Shown here: positions 8,919 to 17,920 of the stretch, piece after piece
Numbering within the stretch: the stretch's first letter is position 1
Layout of the letters: every line of letters begins with the position of its first letter
Translations under genes and position numbers: made by a program
Source of the DNA: Nitrososphaerota archaeon
Lineage (GTDB): Archaea > Thermoproteota > Nitrososphaeria > Nitrososphaerales > Nitrosopumilaceae
Direction: 5' to 3'
NCBI GenBank assembly: GCA_016201435.1
Contig: JACQCT010000014.1
Location: 186,001 to 250,000 of the forward strand
DNA: 64,000 nt
Notes under the pieces: generated by a model
What the model was told of the DNA's origin: nothing
The model's database searches: none
What the model saw: the letters and a program-made list of their open reading frames with translations, nothing else

Positions 8919-9069
8919 GATATTTAGTGTTTAAGAGAGGTTTAATTTCAATTGTCAATTGTTCTGTTTGAACTAGTTTATTTTTTCTATTTTACCACGA
9001 AAATAGTATAGGGTCAGAACTTGTGTAGCTTAATCATAGATCATACAGCCACCGTGTCATCATACCCCA

Positions 9070-9564
9070 TTAACTCATAGAATCCATTATGGATTGAGAT
9101 TTATTTCTAATTTCTGCATTTATTGATACAATTACAAGTCCTTCATTTGGCTGACCATACAAAACTATCGAGTTTTCAGGTGCATACACAACAACAGGTA
9201 AAACCAACAAGTCTTCTTCTCCAGTAACAGCGATTCTTACTGGTTTTGGAGACTGGAATGCTTTTTTTATTGTCTTTATACTTTCGATTGTAATTTCTGC
9301 AGGAGGGTTGGTGCAATTCAAAGTGGTTTTTACATTTCCAGACGGTAAGTCTCTTTTAACTCTCTTTTCTAAACCATCTACAATTTGTAATGATGGCACT
9401 ATTCCATACTTGATTAATTTTTCAGTCGTTGCATCACCAACTGAAATTACAAATGATCCTGTAGGCATGTTTTTCAAAATATTCTCTTTAGTCACATCAG
9501 AATCTTTAAGCAAAACACCTAGTGGCTTTTTTAGCTTGTCGCGCAGGTTATCTGGAAGATGCAC
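9070..9564 (-). CDS. GTP-dependent dephospho-CoA kinase (DUF359)
   Basis: 164 residues. Matches the archaeal DUF359 kinase that phosphorylates dephospho-CoA in the last step of CoA biosynthesis using GTP. Conserved landmarks: RDKLKKPLGVLL at the start, VISVGDATTEKL, PSLQIVDGLEKRVKR, VTGEEDLLVLPVVVYAP and VLYGQPNEGLV. Length fits the family. It is on the same strand as the Mrp-type gene, 20 nt downstream, and may be cotranscribed with it. Confidence 0.9.
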   Translation of the reverse strand: MHLPDNLRDKLKKPLGVLLKDSDVTKENILKNMPTGSFVISVGDATTEKLIKYGIVPSLQIVDGLEKRVKRDLPSGNVKTTLNCTNPPAEITIESIKTIKKAFQSPKPVRIAVTGEEDLLVLPVVVYAPENSIVLYGQPNEGLVIVSINAEIRNKSQSIMDSMS

Positions 9565-9583
9565 AAGATATCTTTGTTTTTAA

Positions 9584-10669
9584 CTATTTTTGTGTAGCTA
9601 CTTCAGCCTTCATTTCCTCGTTTAGTTGAGCTGCCAATATACTGCATCTTGCTGCAACGTTTTTTGCCACACTGGTAAACGCAGATGCGTGTGCAGATTT
9701 CGGATCTGTTACCAGTACAGGTCTGCCTGAATCAGAGCCTTCCATGATTCCAGGATTGAGCGGAATCTCACCCAGAAATGGAATGCCATATTTTTCACTA
9801 ATTTTTTTTGCCCCGCCCTTACCAAAGACATAATGATCTTTGTTACAGTCTGGGCATTTGAAATAGCTCATGTTTTCTATTATACCAATAATTGGCACGT
9901 TTAGTTTTTGAAACATGCCAAATGCCTTTACAGCAACATTACTTGCAACATCTTGCGGTGTTGTAACTACCAGTATTCCAGTAATTGGAATAGTTTGAGC
10001 TAATGTTAATGGAATATCACCAGTACCTGGGGGAAGATCTACAATAAGATAATCCAAGTCGCTCCAATTGGTATCAACAAGGAACTGCTTGACAATTCCT
10101 GAAATTATAGGTCCTCTGTAAATTGCGGCTTGATGATCTTGATCAGCAAAAAACCCAAATGAAACCACTTTTAGTCCATTTGATTCAGCTGGCTGTAGCT
10201 TGTTGTTTTCGACTTCCATTACCGATTTTCCCATTCCAAGCATCAACGGAACACTAGGTCCGTAAATGTCAGCATCAAGCAATCCAACTTTTGCACCAGT
10301 TTGTGCCAAAGCTAGTGCAAGGTTAACTGAAACTGTTGTCTTGCCCACTCCGCCTTTACCACTTGCTACACCAATGATGTTTTTTACAGTTGGCATCATT
10401 TCGTCCATGCTTAGTGCACGGCCTTCCATCACTTTGGCAGTTACCTTCAGATCAAGTTTTAAATTTCCTAGTGTGCCTACTGCTTTTCTAACATCTTCTT
10501 CTATTTGATCATTAAATGGACATGCTGGAGTTGTAAGCTCAAGAGTAAATTTCAGATCATTGTTGTTGATTTCTAGATCTTTGATCATTCCCATAGAAAC
10601 AATGTCTTTTTTTAGATCAGGATCAATTACTGTGCTTAAGGTCCTAAGTATGTCGTCTACAGATACCAT
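9584..10669 (-). CDS. Mrp/ApbC-type Fe-S cluster carrier ATPase with MIP18 N-domain
   Basis: 361 residues. An N-terminal MIP18/DUF59 domain (about 1-80, with TTPACPF) is fused to a P-loop ATPase with the deviant Walker A GKGGVGKTT at 104-112 and a C-terminal C-x2-C (FKCPDC) that bridges an Fe-S cluster in a dimer. Such proteins carry Fe-S clusters to apo-enzymes. The frame is open 21 codons further upstream, but a TATA-like box (TTTAAATA on the minus strand, 10693-10700) lies 24-31 nt before the ATG at 10669, so the shorter start is chosen. Confidence 0.92.
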   Translation of the reverse strand: MVSVDDILRTLSTVIDPDLKKDIVSMGMIKDLEINNNDLKFTLELTTPACPFNDQIEEDVRKAVGTLGNLKLDLKVTAKVMEGRALSMDEMMPTVKNIIGVASGKGGVGKTTVSVNLALALAQTGAKVGLLDADIYGPSVPLMLGMGKSVMEVENNKLQPAESNGLKVVSFGFFADQDHQAAIYRGPIISGIVKQFLVDTNWSDLDYLIVDLPPGTGDIPLTLAQTIPITGILVVTTPQDVASNVAVKAFGMFQKLNVPIIGIIENMSYFKCPDCNKDHYVFGKGGAKKISEKYGIPFLGEIPLNPGIMEGSDSGRPVLVTDPKSAHASAFTSVAKNVAARCSILAAQLNEEMKAEVATQK

Positions 10670-10692
10670 AAATTGAAAAATTCCCTGTACGA

Positions 10693-10700
10693 TATTTAAA
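10693..10700 (-). promoter_or_regulatory. TATA-like box of the Mrp-type gene
   Basis: TTTAAATA on the minus strand, 24-31 nt before the ATG at 10669. This spacing puts the transcription start at or near the start codon, and it rules against the longer reading frame starting at 10732. Confidence 0.5.
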
Positions 10701-10768
10701 CATAGGCAAAAACGCCTAATTTTATCATCCAAAGATTCATAAATTGAAATTTTATCAAATTTCTTTAG

Positions 10769-11389
10769 ATGTTTTCTATATCTACACTTACTGATGTAGT
10801 TAGGATTCCGCCCAAACTGTTTGGCGAATCTCTCAAAAAGGCAGCAACCACCATACTTAGAGAAAAATATGAGAGCATGATAAATCCCGAACTTGGTTAT
10901 GTGATTATGATTTTAGATACCAAAGTTGAAAAAATGGGAAAGATTGTTTCTGGTGATGGCGGCACATATCATAAAGTTGAATTTACAGCTTTGACATTCT
11001 ATCCAAAACTTCAAGAAATTGTCAGAGGAGAAATTGTTGAAATTACAGACTTTGGCGCATTTGTAAGAATTGGAGCAACTGATGCATTGTTACATTTATC
11101 ACAAATTATGGATGATTATCTAAAAAGCGATGTAAAATCTGGCTTGATACTTGCTAATCAAAGTGGAAGAACGATGAGAATTGGCACTACCCTTCGTGCA
11201 AGAATAACAGCAGTTTCTCTTGGAAAAACAGCGGCTATGAAAATAGGCATTACATGCAGACAGCCTTTCCTTGGTGCAGATGAATGGATAGAAGAAGAGA
11301 TAAAGAAAGCAAAATCTCCACCAACTCAAACTGAAAAAGCTAAAGCCCCATCAGCTGAAAAAGCCAAGAAAGTTGTAGAAGTAAAGTGA
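10769..11389 (+). CDS. rpo7: RNA polymerase subunit Rpo7 (RpoE')
   Basis: 206 residues. Stalk subunit of archaeal RNA polymerase (Rpb7 homologue). The N-terminal tip domain shows DVVRIPPKLFGESL and VEKMGKIVSGDGGTYHKVEF; the C-terminal S1/OB domain shows VRGEIVEITDFGAFVRIG and ALLHLSQIMDDY. A Lys/Ala/Pro-rich tail (about 180-206) extends beyond the core and is probably flexible. It heads an operon with spt4 (7 nt gap) and nadC (1 nt gap). The rpo7-spt4 pairing is common in archaea. Confidence 0.95.
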   Translation: MFSISTLTDVVRIPPKLFGESLKKAATTILREKYESMINPELGYVIMILDTKVEKMGKIVSGDGGTYHKVEFTALTFYPKLQEIVRGEIVEITDFGAFVRIGATDALLHLSQIMDDYLKSDVKSGLILANQSGRTMRIGTTLRARITAVSLGKTAAMKIGITCRQPFLGADEWIEEEIKKAKSPPTQTEKAKAPSAEKAKKVVEVK

Positions 11390-11396
11390 GATTAAC

Positions 11397-11585
11397 ATGG
11401 TGAAAGAAATGGCATGTAGAAAATGTAAATTTGTAACAATAGGTAAAGTATGCCCTAATTGTAAATCAGCAGATCTGACGCCGGATTGGCGTGGTTCCAT
11501 TCTCATAGTTGATCCAGCTACATCAGTAGTTGCAAAAACTTTGGGAATAACAGTAATGGGCAAGTATGCTCTCAAGGTAACCTAG
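11397..11585 (+). CDS. spt4: Transcription elongation factor Spt4 (RpoE'')
   Basis: 62 residues. Zinc ribbon C-x2-C (ACRKC) and C-x2-C (CPNC), then DWRGSILIVDPATSVVAKTLG, the signature of Spt4. It dimerises with Spt5/NusG to keep RNA polymerase processive. Chosen start ATG at 11397, 7 nt after rpo7. nadC begins 1 nt after its stop. Confidence 0.95.
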   Translation: MVKEMACRKCKFVTIGKVCPNCKSADLTPDWRGSILIVDPATSVVAKTLGITVMGKYALKVT

Positions 11586-11586
11586 A

Positions 11587-12414
11587 TTGCACATACGTGC
11601 AAGAAAAGCGCTTGATAATTTTTTAGCTGAAGATATTGGGAAAGGAGACATTACAAGTAATCTTTTACCGAGAAAAAAAATCACCGCAAGTATAATTTCA
11701 AGACAAGAAGGAATAGTGGCCGGAGTGCAATATGTAAAATACATCTTTGTCTCAAGAGGATGTAAAGTAAAAATTCTAAAAAAAGACGGCTCGAAAATTA
11801 AACCAAACCAGAAAATAATGATTGTCTCAGGTTTTGCCCATATCATATTGCCATGTGAGAGAACTGCGCTCAACCTATTATCCAGAATGAGCGGAATTGC
11901 AACTCAAACCAATCATCTTGTAAATAAAATAAGAAAAGTAAACCCAAAAGTAAAACTCTACTCTACAAGAAAAACAGCGCCAGGATTACGTTTGTTCGAT
12001 AAGGATGCAGTAGAAATTGGCGGAGGCAATAGACACAGGATGTCACTTGATGATATGATCATGATAAAGGATAATCATCTTGCAGTTTCTGATTCTGTTT
12101 GGGAGTTGGTTCAAAAGGCATGTAAAAAATACAGAACGGTTGAAGTCGAAGTTGAAGGCATAAATGATGCAATTCTTGCTGCAAAAGCAGGAGCATCAAT
12201 AATAATGTTAGATAATCGCTCACCAAATGAAATTTCAAAAATTATCAACGTTCTAAAAAAGTTACACCTAAGGGACAAAGTGAAAATAGAAGCTTCGGGA
12301 GGCATTGATTCTGTTAACATTCAATCATATGCAAGAACTGGTGTTGATATGATATCAGTTGGAAAAATTACCAGTTCAGCGCCAGGGCTAGATTTGAGTT
12401 TAGAAGTTAACTGA
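11587..12414 (+). CDS. nadC: Quinolinate phosphoribosyltransferase
   Basis: 275 residues. Converts quinolinate and PRPP to nicotinate mononucleotide in de novo NAD synthesis. Visible family motifs: AEDIGKGDITSN at the start, TRKTAPGLRLFDKDAV with the substrate-binding Arg/Lys, IMIKDNHLAV, VEVEVEGINDA, MLDNRSP and EASGGID. The TTG start 1 nt after spt4 keeps the conserved N-terminus. It is the third gene of the rpo7 operon. Its 3' end overlaps the convergent nadA by 8 nt. Confidence 0.95.
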   Translation: MHIRARKALDNFLAEDIGKGDITSNLLPRKKITASIISRQEGIVAGVQYVKYIFVSRGCKVKILKKDGSKIKPNQKIMIVSGFAHIILPCERTALNLLSRMSGIATQTNHLVNKIRKVNPKVKLYSTRKTAPGLRLFDKDAVEIGGGNRHRMSLDDMIMIKDNHLAVSDSVWELVQKACKKYRTVEVEVEGINDAILAAKAGASIIMLDNRSPNEISKIINVLKKLHLRDKVKIEASGGIDSVNIQSYARTGVDMISVGKITSSAPGLDLSLEVN

Positions 12415-13345
12415 TTGCAAGCATTCGTTCAATTGCAAGTTGTGCTTTTTGAGCAATATTTTTTGGAACCTTTACTTCATATTTTTCTTCTTTTAGGGAA
12501 GCGTAGACTTTGTCAAGAGTTATCATCTTCATGTATTTGCATATGGCATTTTCTGAGATAGGAATGAATTCTTTATCTGGATTTTGTTTTCTCATCCTGT
12601 ATAATATTCCAGTCTCTGTTGCAACAACAAATTTCTTTGAGGACGAGTCCTTTGCACGATTCATCATTCCTTCAGTAGACAGAATTTGGACCTGTCTGTT
12701 TCCATAATCCCCTGATGCAACATCATACATGACTGAAGAAGTACAACTACATTCAGGATGTATTAGAAATTCGGCGTTGGCATATTGATTTAGTTTTTCT
12801 TGCACGTCTTGGGAACGTATACCTGCGTGGACGTGACATTCACCTGCCCAGATAAACATGTTATTTCTATTTGTCATCTTTGCAACATATGATCCTAGAA
12901 ACATGTCTGGCAAAAATAGAATTTCTTTATTTTCTGGAATTGATTTCACAACATTTACCGCATTTGACGACGTGCAGCAATAGTCAAGCTCAGATTTTAC
13001 TTCGGCAGTTGTGTTCACATAACCTACAGTTATGGCTCCTAGATGTTCGCTTTTCCATTTTCGCAATTGATCTGCAGTTATGGTATCAGATAATGAACAT
13101 CCTGCAGCAAGATCTGGTATGAGCACTTTTTTGTCTTGACATGTGATAGCAGCAGTTTCTGCCATAAAATGTACACCACAAAACAAAATTGTTTTTTGTG
13201 TTGTTTTTGCAGCTTGTCTTGATAATCCTAAAGAATCTCCTACGTAATCTGCAATATCCTGTACTTCAGGAAGTTGGTAGTTATGAGCCAAAATAAGAAT
13301 GTCTTTTTCTTTTTTAAGCTTCAAGATTTCTGATTTTAAATCCAT
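12407..13345 (-). CDS. nadA: Quinolinate synthase A
   Basis: 312 residues. Fe-S enzyme condensing iminoaspartate with DHAP to quinolinate. N-terminal ILAHNYQLPEVQDIADYVGDS is diagnostic, as are GVHFMAETA and the three cluster cysteines, within the segments DYCCTSSNA, HPECSC and ENAICKYM. It lies 94 nt downstream of aspartate dehydrogenase on the same strand, and converges on nadC with an 8 nt overlap, so all three aspartate-to-NaMN enzymes sit side by side. Confidence 0.95.
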   Translation of the reverse strand: MDLKSEILKLKKEKDILILAHNYQLPEVQDIADYVGDSLGLSRQAAKTTQKTILFCGVHFMAETAAITCQDKKVLIPDLAAGCSLSDTITADQLRKWKSEHLGAITVGYVNTTAEVKSELDYCCTSSNAVNVVKSIPENKEILFLPDMFLGSYVAKMTNRNNMFIWAGECHVHAGIRSQDVQEKLNQYANAEFLIHPECSCTSSVMYDVASGDYGNRQVQILSTEGMMNRAKDSSSKKFVVATETGILYRMRKQNPDKEFIPISENAICKYMKMITLDKVYASLKEEKYEVKVPKNIAQKAQLAIERMLAIS

Positions 13346-13439
13346 TTGACCAAAATAAACTGGCGATTTTTATCATTTAAAGGATAAGGTCTATGACATA
13401 TTTGAGGACATATTGTGATATGATGGCAATATTTGCCAT

Positions 13440-14258
13440 TTATGTTCCAATTCTAATATCATTATTACAGACTGCCCTCAAGCATTCTATTGCAGATAAA
13501 ATTGCAAGCCTGCTTGTTTTTGGATTATTATAGCTTGGCATATTTTCTACTTTTATTGAGAATTTACCAAATTTGCCTTGAGCTACTATCTCATGAGTGT
13601 TTTTGTCAGTATTTGGGTCTGCAACTATTCTTACTTTTGTGTTTAAGCTTCCAAGTCCAGCCAAGCTAAGAAGAGCCGCCACGTTAATGTTAGCAGGAAA
13701 AAGTTGCACAGCTTCTTGTGCTGTGCCTTCAAAGATTATTGTAGACTCTTTAATATTTTCAATATCAAGTTTTGAAGTTTCAAAGAATTTTGCTCCTTTT
13801 AATGATCTTGGACTTTTTGTCGTAACCAATGTAATTGATTCTAATTCATCTTTTACAGAACGTATACCATCTAAACCCAAAATTGCCCCGGATGGAAGAT
13901 AGATTGATCTTTTGAAATCCTTACAACCTTCAACTATAATATCTAAAATGGATTCATCCAAAAGTGCGCCAACACTCATAATCATCAAATCTTTTCTGTT
14001 TTGTAGTATACTGAGTGCGTTATCCCTAACTGCATCTTGGGATGCTGCTTCTACGATTATATCGGTTGGGGCAGCAGCAAGCAAACCTACGTTTTCAGTT
14101 ATTTCAGGTTTATCTTTTAGCTTTGTTACTAGTGATTTAGAGGCATCTTTAGAAAAATCAAAAACATGAGTTAGTTTGGCTGGAATCTTTCCTGAATCAA
14201 TTGCCAGCGCAATTTCAGTACCAATTGCACCACACCCCAAAAGTCCTATTCTCTTCAA
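13440..14258 (-). CDS. nadX: L-aspartate dehydrogenase
   Basis: 272 residues. NAD(P)-binding Rossmann start RIGLLGCGAIGTEIALAI, then IIVEAASQDAVRD, SVGALLD, YLPSGAILGLD, and the C-terminal VRIVADPNTDKNTHEI with the catalytic His. Supplies iminoaspartate to NadA without oxygen, replacing the flavin oxidase NadB. Same strand as nadA and close to it. Confidence 0.92.
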   Translation of the reverse strand: MKRIGLLGCGAIGTEIALAIDSGKIPAKLTHVFDFSKDASKSLVTKLKDKPEITENVGLLAAAPTDIIVEAASQDAVRDNALSILQNRKDLMIMSVGALLDESILDIIVEGCKDFKRSIYLPSGAILGLDGIRSVKDELESITLVTTKSPRSLKGAKFFETSKLDIENIKESTIIFEGTAQEAVQLFPANINVAALLSLAGLGSLNTKVRIVADPNTDKNTHEIVAQGKFGKFSIKVENMPSYNNPKTSRLAILSAIECLRAVCNNDIRIGT

Positions 14259-14385
14259 GATATCAAATGGTATAGAGAACCCTTGTTAAAGCTATTAGTA
14301 ATAGGAAAAAAAATCCCGAACAAATGAGATTAGTACATAAATTGAAATTAATCTTGGTAGATATAATGAAAGGAAGGTCGATGAA

Positions 14386-15261
14386 TTGAAACAAGCAGAA
14401 TCTGGATTAATGGAGAGATTTCTCTTCAGAATTGCCAAGCAATGGATAGCTGGTGACACCATGGAGCAAGCTTTGGAATCTGCACGCCTTGCAAACAAGC
14501 ATGGCATGGATGCGATAATCAACAAGCTAGGAGAACATATGACTTCAAAGAATCAAATCGAGAACACCGTATCAGAATATCTTGTTCTTGTTTCTAATTT
14601 ACACAAATCCAAAGTTGAAGGCGGTGTGTCAATCAAACCCACACAGATAGGATTATCAAAAAACAAAAACGAGTGCGCTGAAAACTTTGGCAAAATAATA
14701 GAAAATGCGTCACTATCGCAATCTTTTGTCTGGATTGACATGGAGTCATCGGAATATACTGATGACACCATAGGGATCTACAATGATCTATTTGACAAAT
14801 ATGAAAGATTAGGCATAGCTCTTCAAGCAAATCTGAAACGAACATCAAAAGATTTGTCTGAGCTGCTAAAAAAAGGAGCAAAGGTGCGTCTAGTAAAAGG
14901 AGCATATCACGAAGATAAGAAAACTGCGTTTCAGACAAGAAAAGAGGTTGATGAAAATTACAAGAAATTAATGGAAATGCTTTTTGTCAATGGTAATGAA
15001 TTTGGAATTGCAACACATGATTCTAAATTAATTGATGAGGCCACACAACTGTACAAAACTCATGAAAAGAAATTTGAGTTTCAAATGCTAAAAGGAATAC
15101 GAGATGAATTAAAACCAATTCTTGTAAAAAAGGGATTTTCAGTATCAGAGTACATTCCATATGGTACCAATTGGCTTCCCTATTCAATTAGAAGACTAAA
15201 GGAAAGGAAGCGAAACATTCTGCTTTTGGGAAGTTCCTTTATTCATTCACATCGAGTTTGA
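14386..15261 (+). CDS. Proline dehydrogenase
   Basis: 291 residues, a monofunctional FAD TIM-barrel enzyme oxidising proline to P5C. Motifs: KGAKVRLVKGAYHE (flavin and proline contact), IATHDSKL, FEFQMLKGIRDEL and the C-terminal YIPYGTNWLPYSIRRLKERK that holds the substrate Arg pair. Start TTG at 14386; a TATA-like GATATAATG at about 14357-14365 is 21-29 nt upstream, which supports this non-ATG start. It overlaps the convergent P5C dehydrogenase gene by 19 nt, pairing both steps of proline degradation. Confidence 0.92.
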   Translation: MKQAESGLMERFLFRIAKQWIAGDTMEQALESARLANKHGMDAIINKLGEHMTSKNQIENTVSEYLVLVSNLHKSKVEGGVSIKPTQIGLSKNKNECAENFGKIIENASLSQSFVWIDMESSEYTDDTIGIYNDLFDKYERLGIALQANLKRTSKDLSELLKKGAKVRLVKGAYHEDKKTAFQTRKEVDENYKKLMEMLFVNGNEFGIATHDSKLIDEATQLYKTHEKKFEFQMLKGIRDELKPILVKKGFSVSEYIPYGTNWLPYSIRRLKERKRNILLLGSSFIHSHRV

Positions 15262-16808
15262 GTCTGCTCTCTCATGAATTGGAGAAGATAGTATTCCCCT
15301 CCAGCCCCTTTACCTGAAATTCCAGACTCTTTCCAACCAACAAATGGTTGAGCTCCAACCATTGCACCGGTAGTTGCACTTGCAGCCCTATTTGCATAAG
15401 TTACACCGGCTTCAATTTTTTCAAAAAAGGCCTCAATTTCTTTCTGGTCTTTGCTAAATATCCCAGCAGTAAGACCGTAATTAGTTTTATTTACCATCAA
15501 CATCCCTTCATCAAAACTATCAAACGAAATAACACAAACAAACGGCAAAAATAATTCTTCTACTATGAGTTCATGTTCTTGTGGAAGGTCGGTAACTATT
15601 GTTGGCTCGACAAAATAGCCATGTTGATAATCCAAATCTTTTAGAACAGAACCACCAAATACAACTTTTCCGTCTTTTTTTGCAATCTCCGATGCTCTTT
15701 GGAATTTTTTTACCGCAGCTTCATTGATTACAGGTCCCAAAAAAATATCTTTTTGCCAAGGATAGCCTATCTTGATGGATTTTGTTTTTGATACCAGTTT
15801 TTCCATAAACTGATTTGCGATATTTTTTTGTACATAGACTCTGGAGCAGGCACTGCATTTTTGTCCACCATATCCAAATGATGCGCGTAAAACTCCTTCC
15901 GCAGCTTTTTCAAGATCTGCAGATTCGGTTATAATTGCAGGATTTTTTCCTCCCATTTCAGAAATAAATGGTCGTGGCTTTTTCTCAACAAAAGCTTGAA
16001 AGCCTGACATTCCAACTTCTTTTGAACCTGTAAAAGCAATTCCATCAACAAGTGGACTTTCAATTATTGTTTTACCTACAATACTTCCAGCACCAGTAAC
16101 AAAGTTCAGAGCTGCAGGAGGAAGTTTGTGATATATTGATTGTACAAACTTGAATGCTGAAAGTGGAGTATCGCTAGATGGTTTGAGAACCGCAGAATTG
16201 CCTGTAATGAGAGCCCCTGTAGTCATTCCAATTGCGATAGCAGATGGAAAATTAAATGGGGATATTATTCCCCAAAGACCATATGGTTTGAGCACGCTTC
16301 GTGTCTTTTCATTGGTACTGGCACTCTTTGTTTCCTTAGAAAATCCTTGATTTGATTCAAGTTGGTCTGAATAAAATCTAAGAAAATCAATTGCCTCATC
16401 TACATCTCCCATTGCTTCAAGACGGTTTTTACCGTTTTCAAATGTCATTATAGCAGCAAGTTGGAATTTATCAGAGGACAAAGTGTCTGCACATTCCCTA
16501 AAAATTTCAACTCTTTTTTGATAAGGAATTTGGCTCCATCTTGAAAAGACATCTTTTCCTGAATCTATGGCATGAAGCGCATCGTCTTTTGTTGCCAATG
16601 GAAAATTTGCAATAATAATTCTGGTATCAGCAGGAGATCTTACTTGAAATTGATTATCAGAGTAAATTTCTTTTCCTCCTATTATCATAGGATATCTTTT
16701 GCCAAAATCTTTTTTTACCATATCAATTGCCTGATCAAATCTCCTGTTGAATTCATCAGTAGAGTTGTTTAATACTGCACTAGCCCAAGTTTTTTCATTT
16801 TCAAACAC
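15243..16808 (-). CDS. 1-pyrroline-5-carboxylate dehydrogenase
   Basis: 521 residues of the aldehyde dehydrogenase superfamily, P5CDH group: oxidises glutamate semialdehyde/P5C to glutamate. Recognised by the GFSKETKSASTNE..SVLKPYGLWGIISPFNFP segment, GTGSKEVG-like FTGSKEVGMSGF, the catalytic Glu in ISEMGGKNPA and the catalytic Cys in GYGGQKCSACSR. The start is GTG at 16808. Convergent with, and overlapping, the proline dehydrogenase gene by 19 nt. Confidence 0.93.
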   Translation of the reverse strand: MFENEKTWASAVLNNSTDEFNRRFDQAIDMVKKDFGKRYPMIIGGKEIYSDNQFQVRSPADTRIIIANFPLATKDDALHAIDSGKDVFSRWSQIPYQKRVEIFRECADTLSSDKFQLAAIMTFENGKNRLEAMGDVDEAIDFLRFYSDQLESNQGFSKETKSASTNEKTRSVLKPYGLWGIISPFNFPSAIAIGMTTGALITGNSAVLKPSSDTPLSAFKFVQSIYHKLPPAALNFVTGAGSIVGKTIIESPLVDGIAFTGSKEVGMSGFQAFVEKKPRPFISEMGGKNPAIITESADLEKAAEGVLRASFGYGGQKCSACSRVYVQKNIANQFMEKLVSKTKSIKIGYPWQKDIFLGPVINEAAVKKFQRASEIAKKDGKVVFGGSVLKDLDYQHGYFVEPTIVTDLPQEHELIVEELFLPFVCVISFDSFDEGMLMVNKTNYGLTAGIFSKDQKEIEAFFEKIEAGVTYANRAASATTGAMVGAQPFVGWKESGISGKGAGGEYYLLQFMREQTQTRCE

Positions 16809-16896
16809 GACAATTCTATGCGTCTGTACAATAAATTAGCTCCTAATTTTTTCAGCCATAAATGAAAATAGCAAGATTGTATCAAGTATACTCTAT

Positions 16897-16992
16897 ATGC
16901 GTAAAATATACAAACGTTGTAAAACCGAATATGAAGATAATGGATATCCCGTCTGCAATTATTGTTTAAAAGTACTGGACAATTACGAATAA
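16897..16992 (+). CDS. 31-residue cysteine-containing microprotein
   Basis: ATG at 16897 to TAA at 16992. The peptide is rich in Tyr, Lys and Asn and has Cys8, Cys20 and Cys23 (C-x11-C-x2-C), like one and a half knuckles of a zinc ribbon. Composition is protein-like rather than random AT-rich sequence. It fills the gap between P5C dehydrogenase and nurA. A fourth metal ligand would have to come from Tyr/Asp or a partner. Tentative. Confidence 0.4.
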   Translation: MRKIYKRCKTEYEDNGYPVCNYCLKVLDNYE

Positions 16993-17080
16993 GAGTTAGA
17001 CAAAAATGGATTACATCTTAGCTTGCGCACTAATCTGTTTTAAACGCTAAACATTTTATGCTTGTATACAAAGTGTGCTT

Positions 17081-17920
17081 ATGCTTAATACCGTATACAT
17101 TGACGCTTTAAAAAAACGAGAAGAGACACTTTCTATTTTAAAAGGTGAAAAATTTGAGCAGATCATAGAGGAGGCCAAGCATAATTGGATACAATACATG
17201 CCACAGAAGCAGGATTCTGAAATTGCAGGAATTGATAGCAGCTATAACAGTACAAAATTTCAAGGTTTAGAACTTTGGGTAGTTACGGCAGTAGCCATAA
17301 AATCAGATAGTACCGTGATTTCAGAATTTCATAATCATGGTCTAGGTACGCCCTCGCCAGAACTTGAGACACAGGCCAGTAAAATGGAAATAGATGCCTG
17401 CACAGCATCTGTAGATAAAGCAGACGTGGTAATATTAGATGGTTCACTATATTCTCAATTTCTAACCAGACAATCAGCCCTTGCTTCCATGATTACAACA
17501 GCCATTAAAAAAAGGAACAATGTAGTATTCATATCAAAAACTTCTTCAGCCAGAAAACAATTTGAAAAATTTGGCTCTTTGGCTGGGGATATTTTTTACT
17601 ACAATCACGCCATAAAGAAACCAGGTTTTAGTAAAATTTTTGTTGACAAGGAATTAGGACCAGGCAAAGTTATTTCATCAACATATGCAAGATTAAGCGA
17701 CTCTACACCGTTGATAAAAATCGAATTATTTGGATCTGATCATGATGAAACAGAAGTCAAGTCACTTTTAGACAGATTGTGTAAAAATAGCGTTTCCGGA
17801 TATCCTTACGCCTTAAAGCTTGCACACAACAAATGCAAAATAACACATACAGATCTTGCACGACTTGTTAGTCTATATGGACTAGGAAATGAAATTGGAT
17901 CAAGGGAGGTGCTAGGATGA
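17081..17920 (+). CDS. nurA: NurA 5'-3' nuclease
   Basis: 279 residues. NurA works with the HerA hexamer to resect DNA ends. The catalytic acidic site is seen in IAGIDSSYN (Asp52 here), the second in VVILDGSLYS, and a C-terminal YPYALKLAHNKCKI segment is typical. ATG at 17081 is preferred over GTG at 17075: a TTTTATG element at about 17054-17060 lies 21-27 nt upstream. It opens the nurA-herA-mre11-rad50 operon and overlaps herA by 4 nt (ATGA). Confidence 0.92.
   Translation: MLNTVYIDALKKREETLSILKGEKFEQIIEEAKHNWIQYMPQKQDSEIAGIDSSYNSTKFQGLELWVVTAVAIKSDSTVISEFHNHGLGTPSPELETQASKMEIDACTASVDKADVVILDGSLYSQFLTRQSALASMITTAIKKRNNVVFISKTSSARKQFEKFGSLAGDIFYYNHAIKKPGFSKIFVDKELGPGKVISSTYARLSDSTPLIKIELFGSDHDETEVKSLLDRLCKNSVSGYPYALKLAHNKCKITHTDLARLVSLYGLGNEIGSREVLG

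Noticed and set aside
8919-9069. Gap between HELIH protease and dephospho-CoA kinase
   Set aside because: Looked for tRNA cloverleaf or small ORF; none could be supported.
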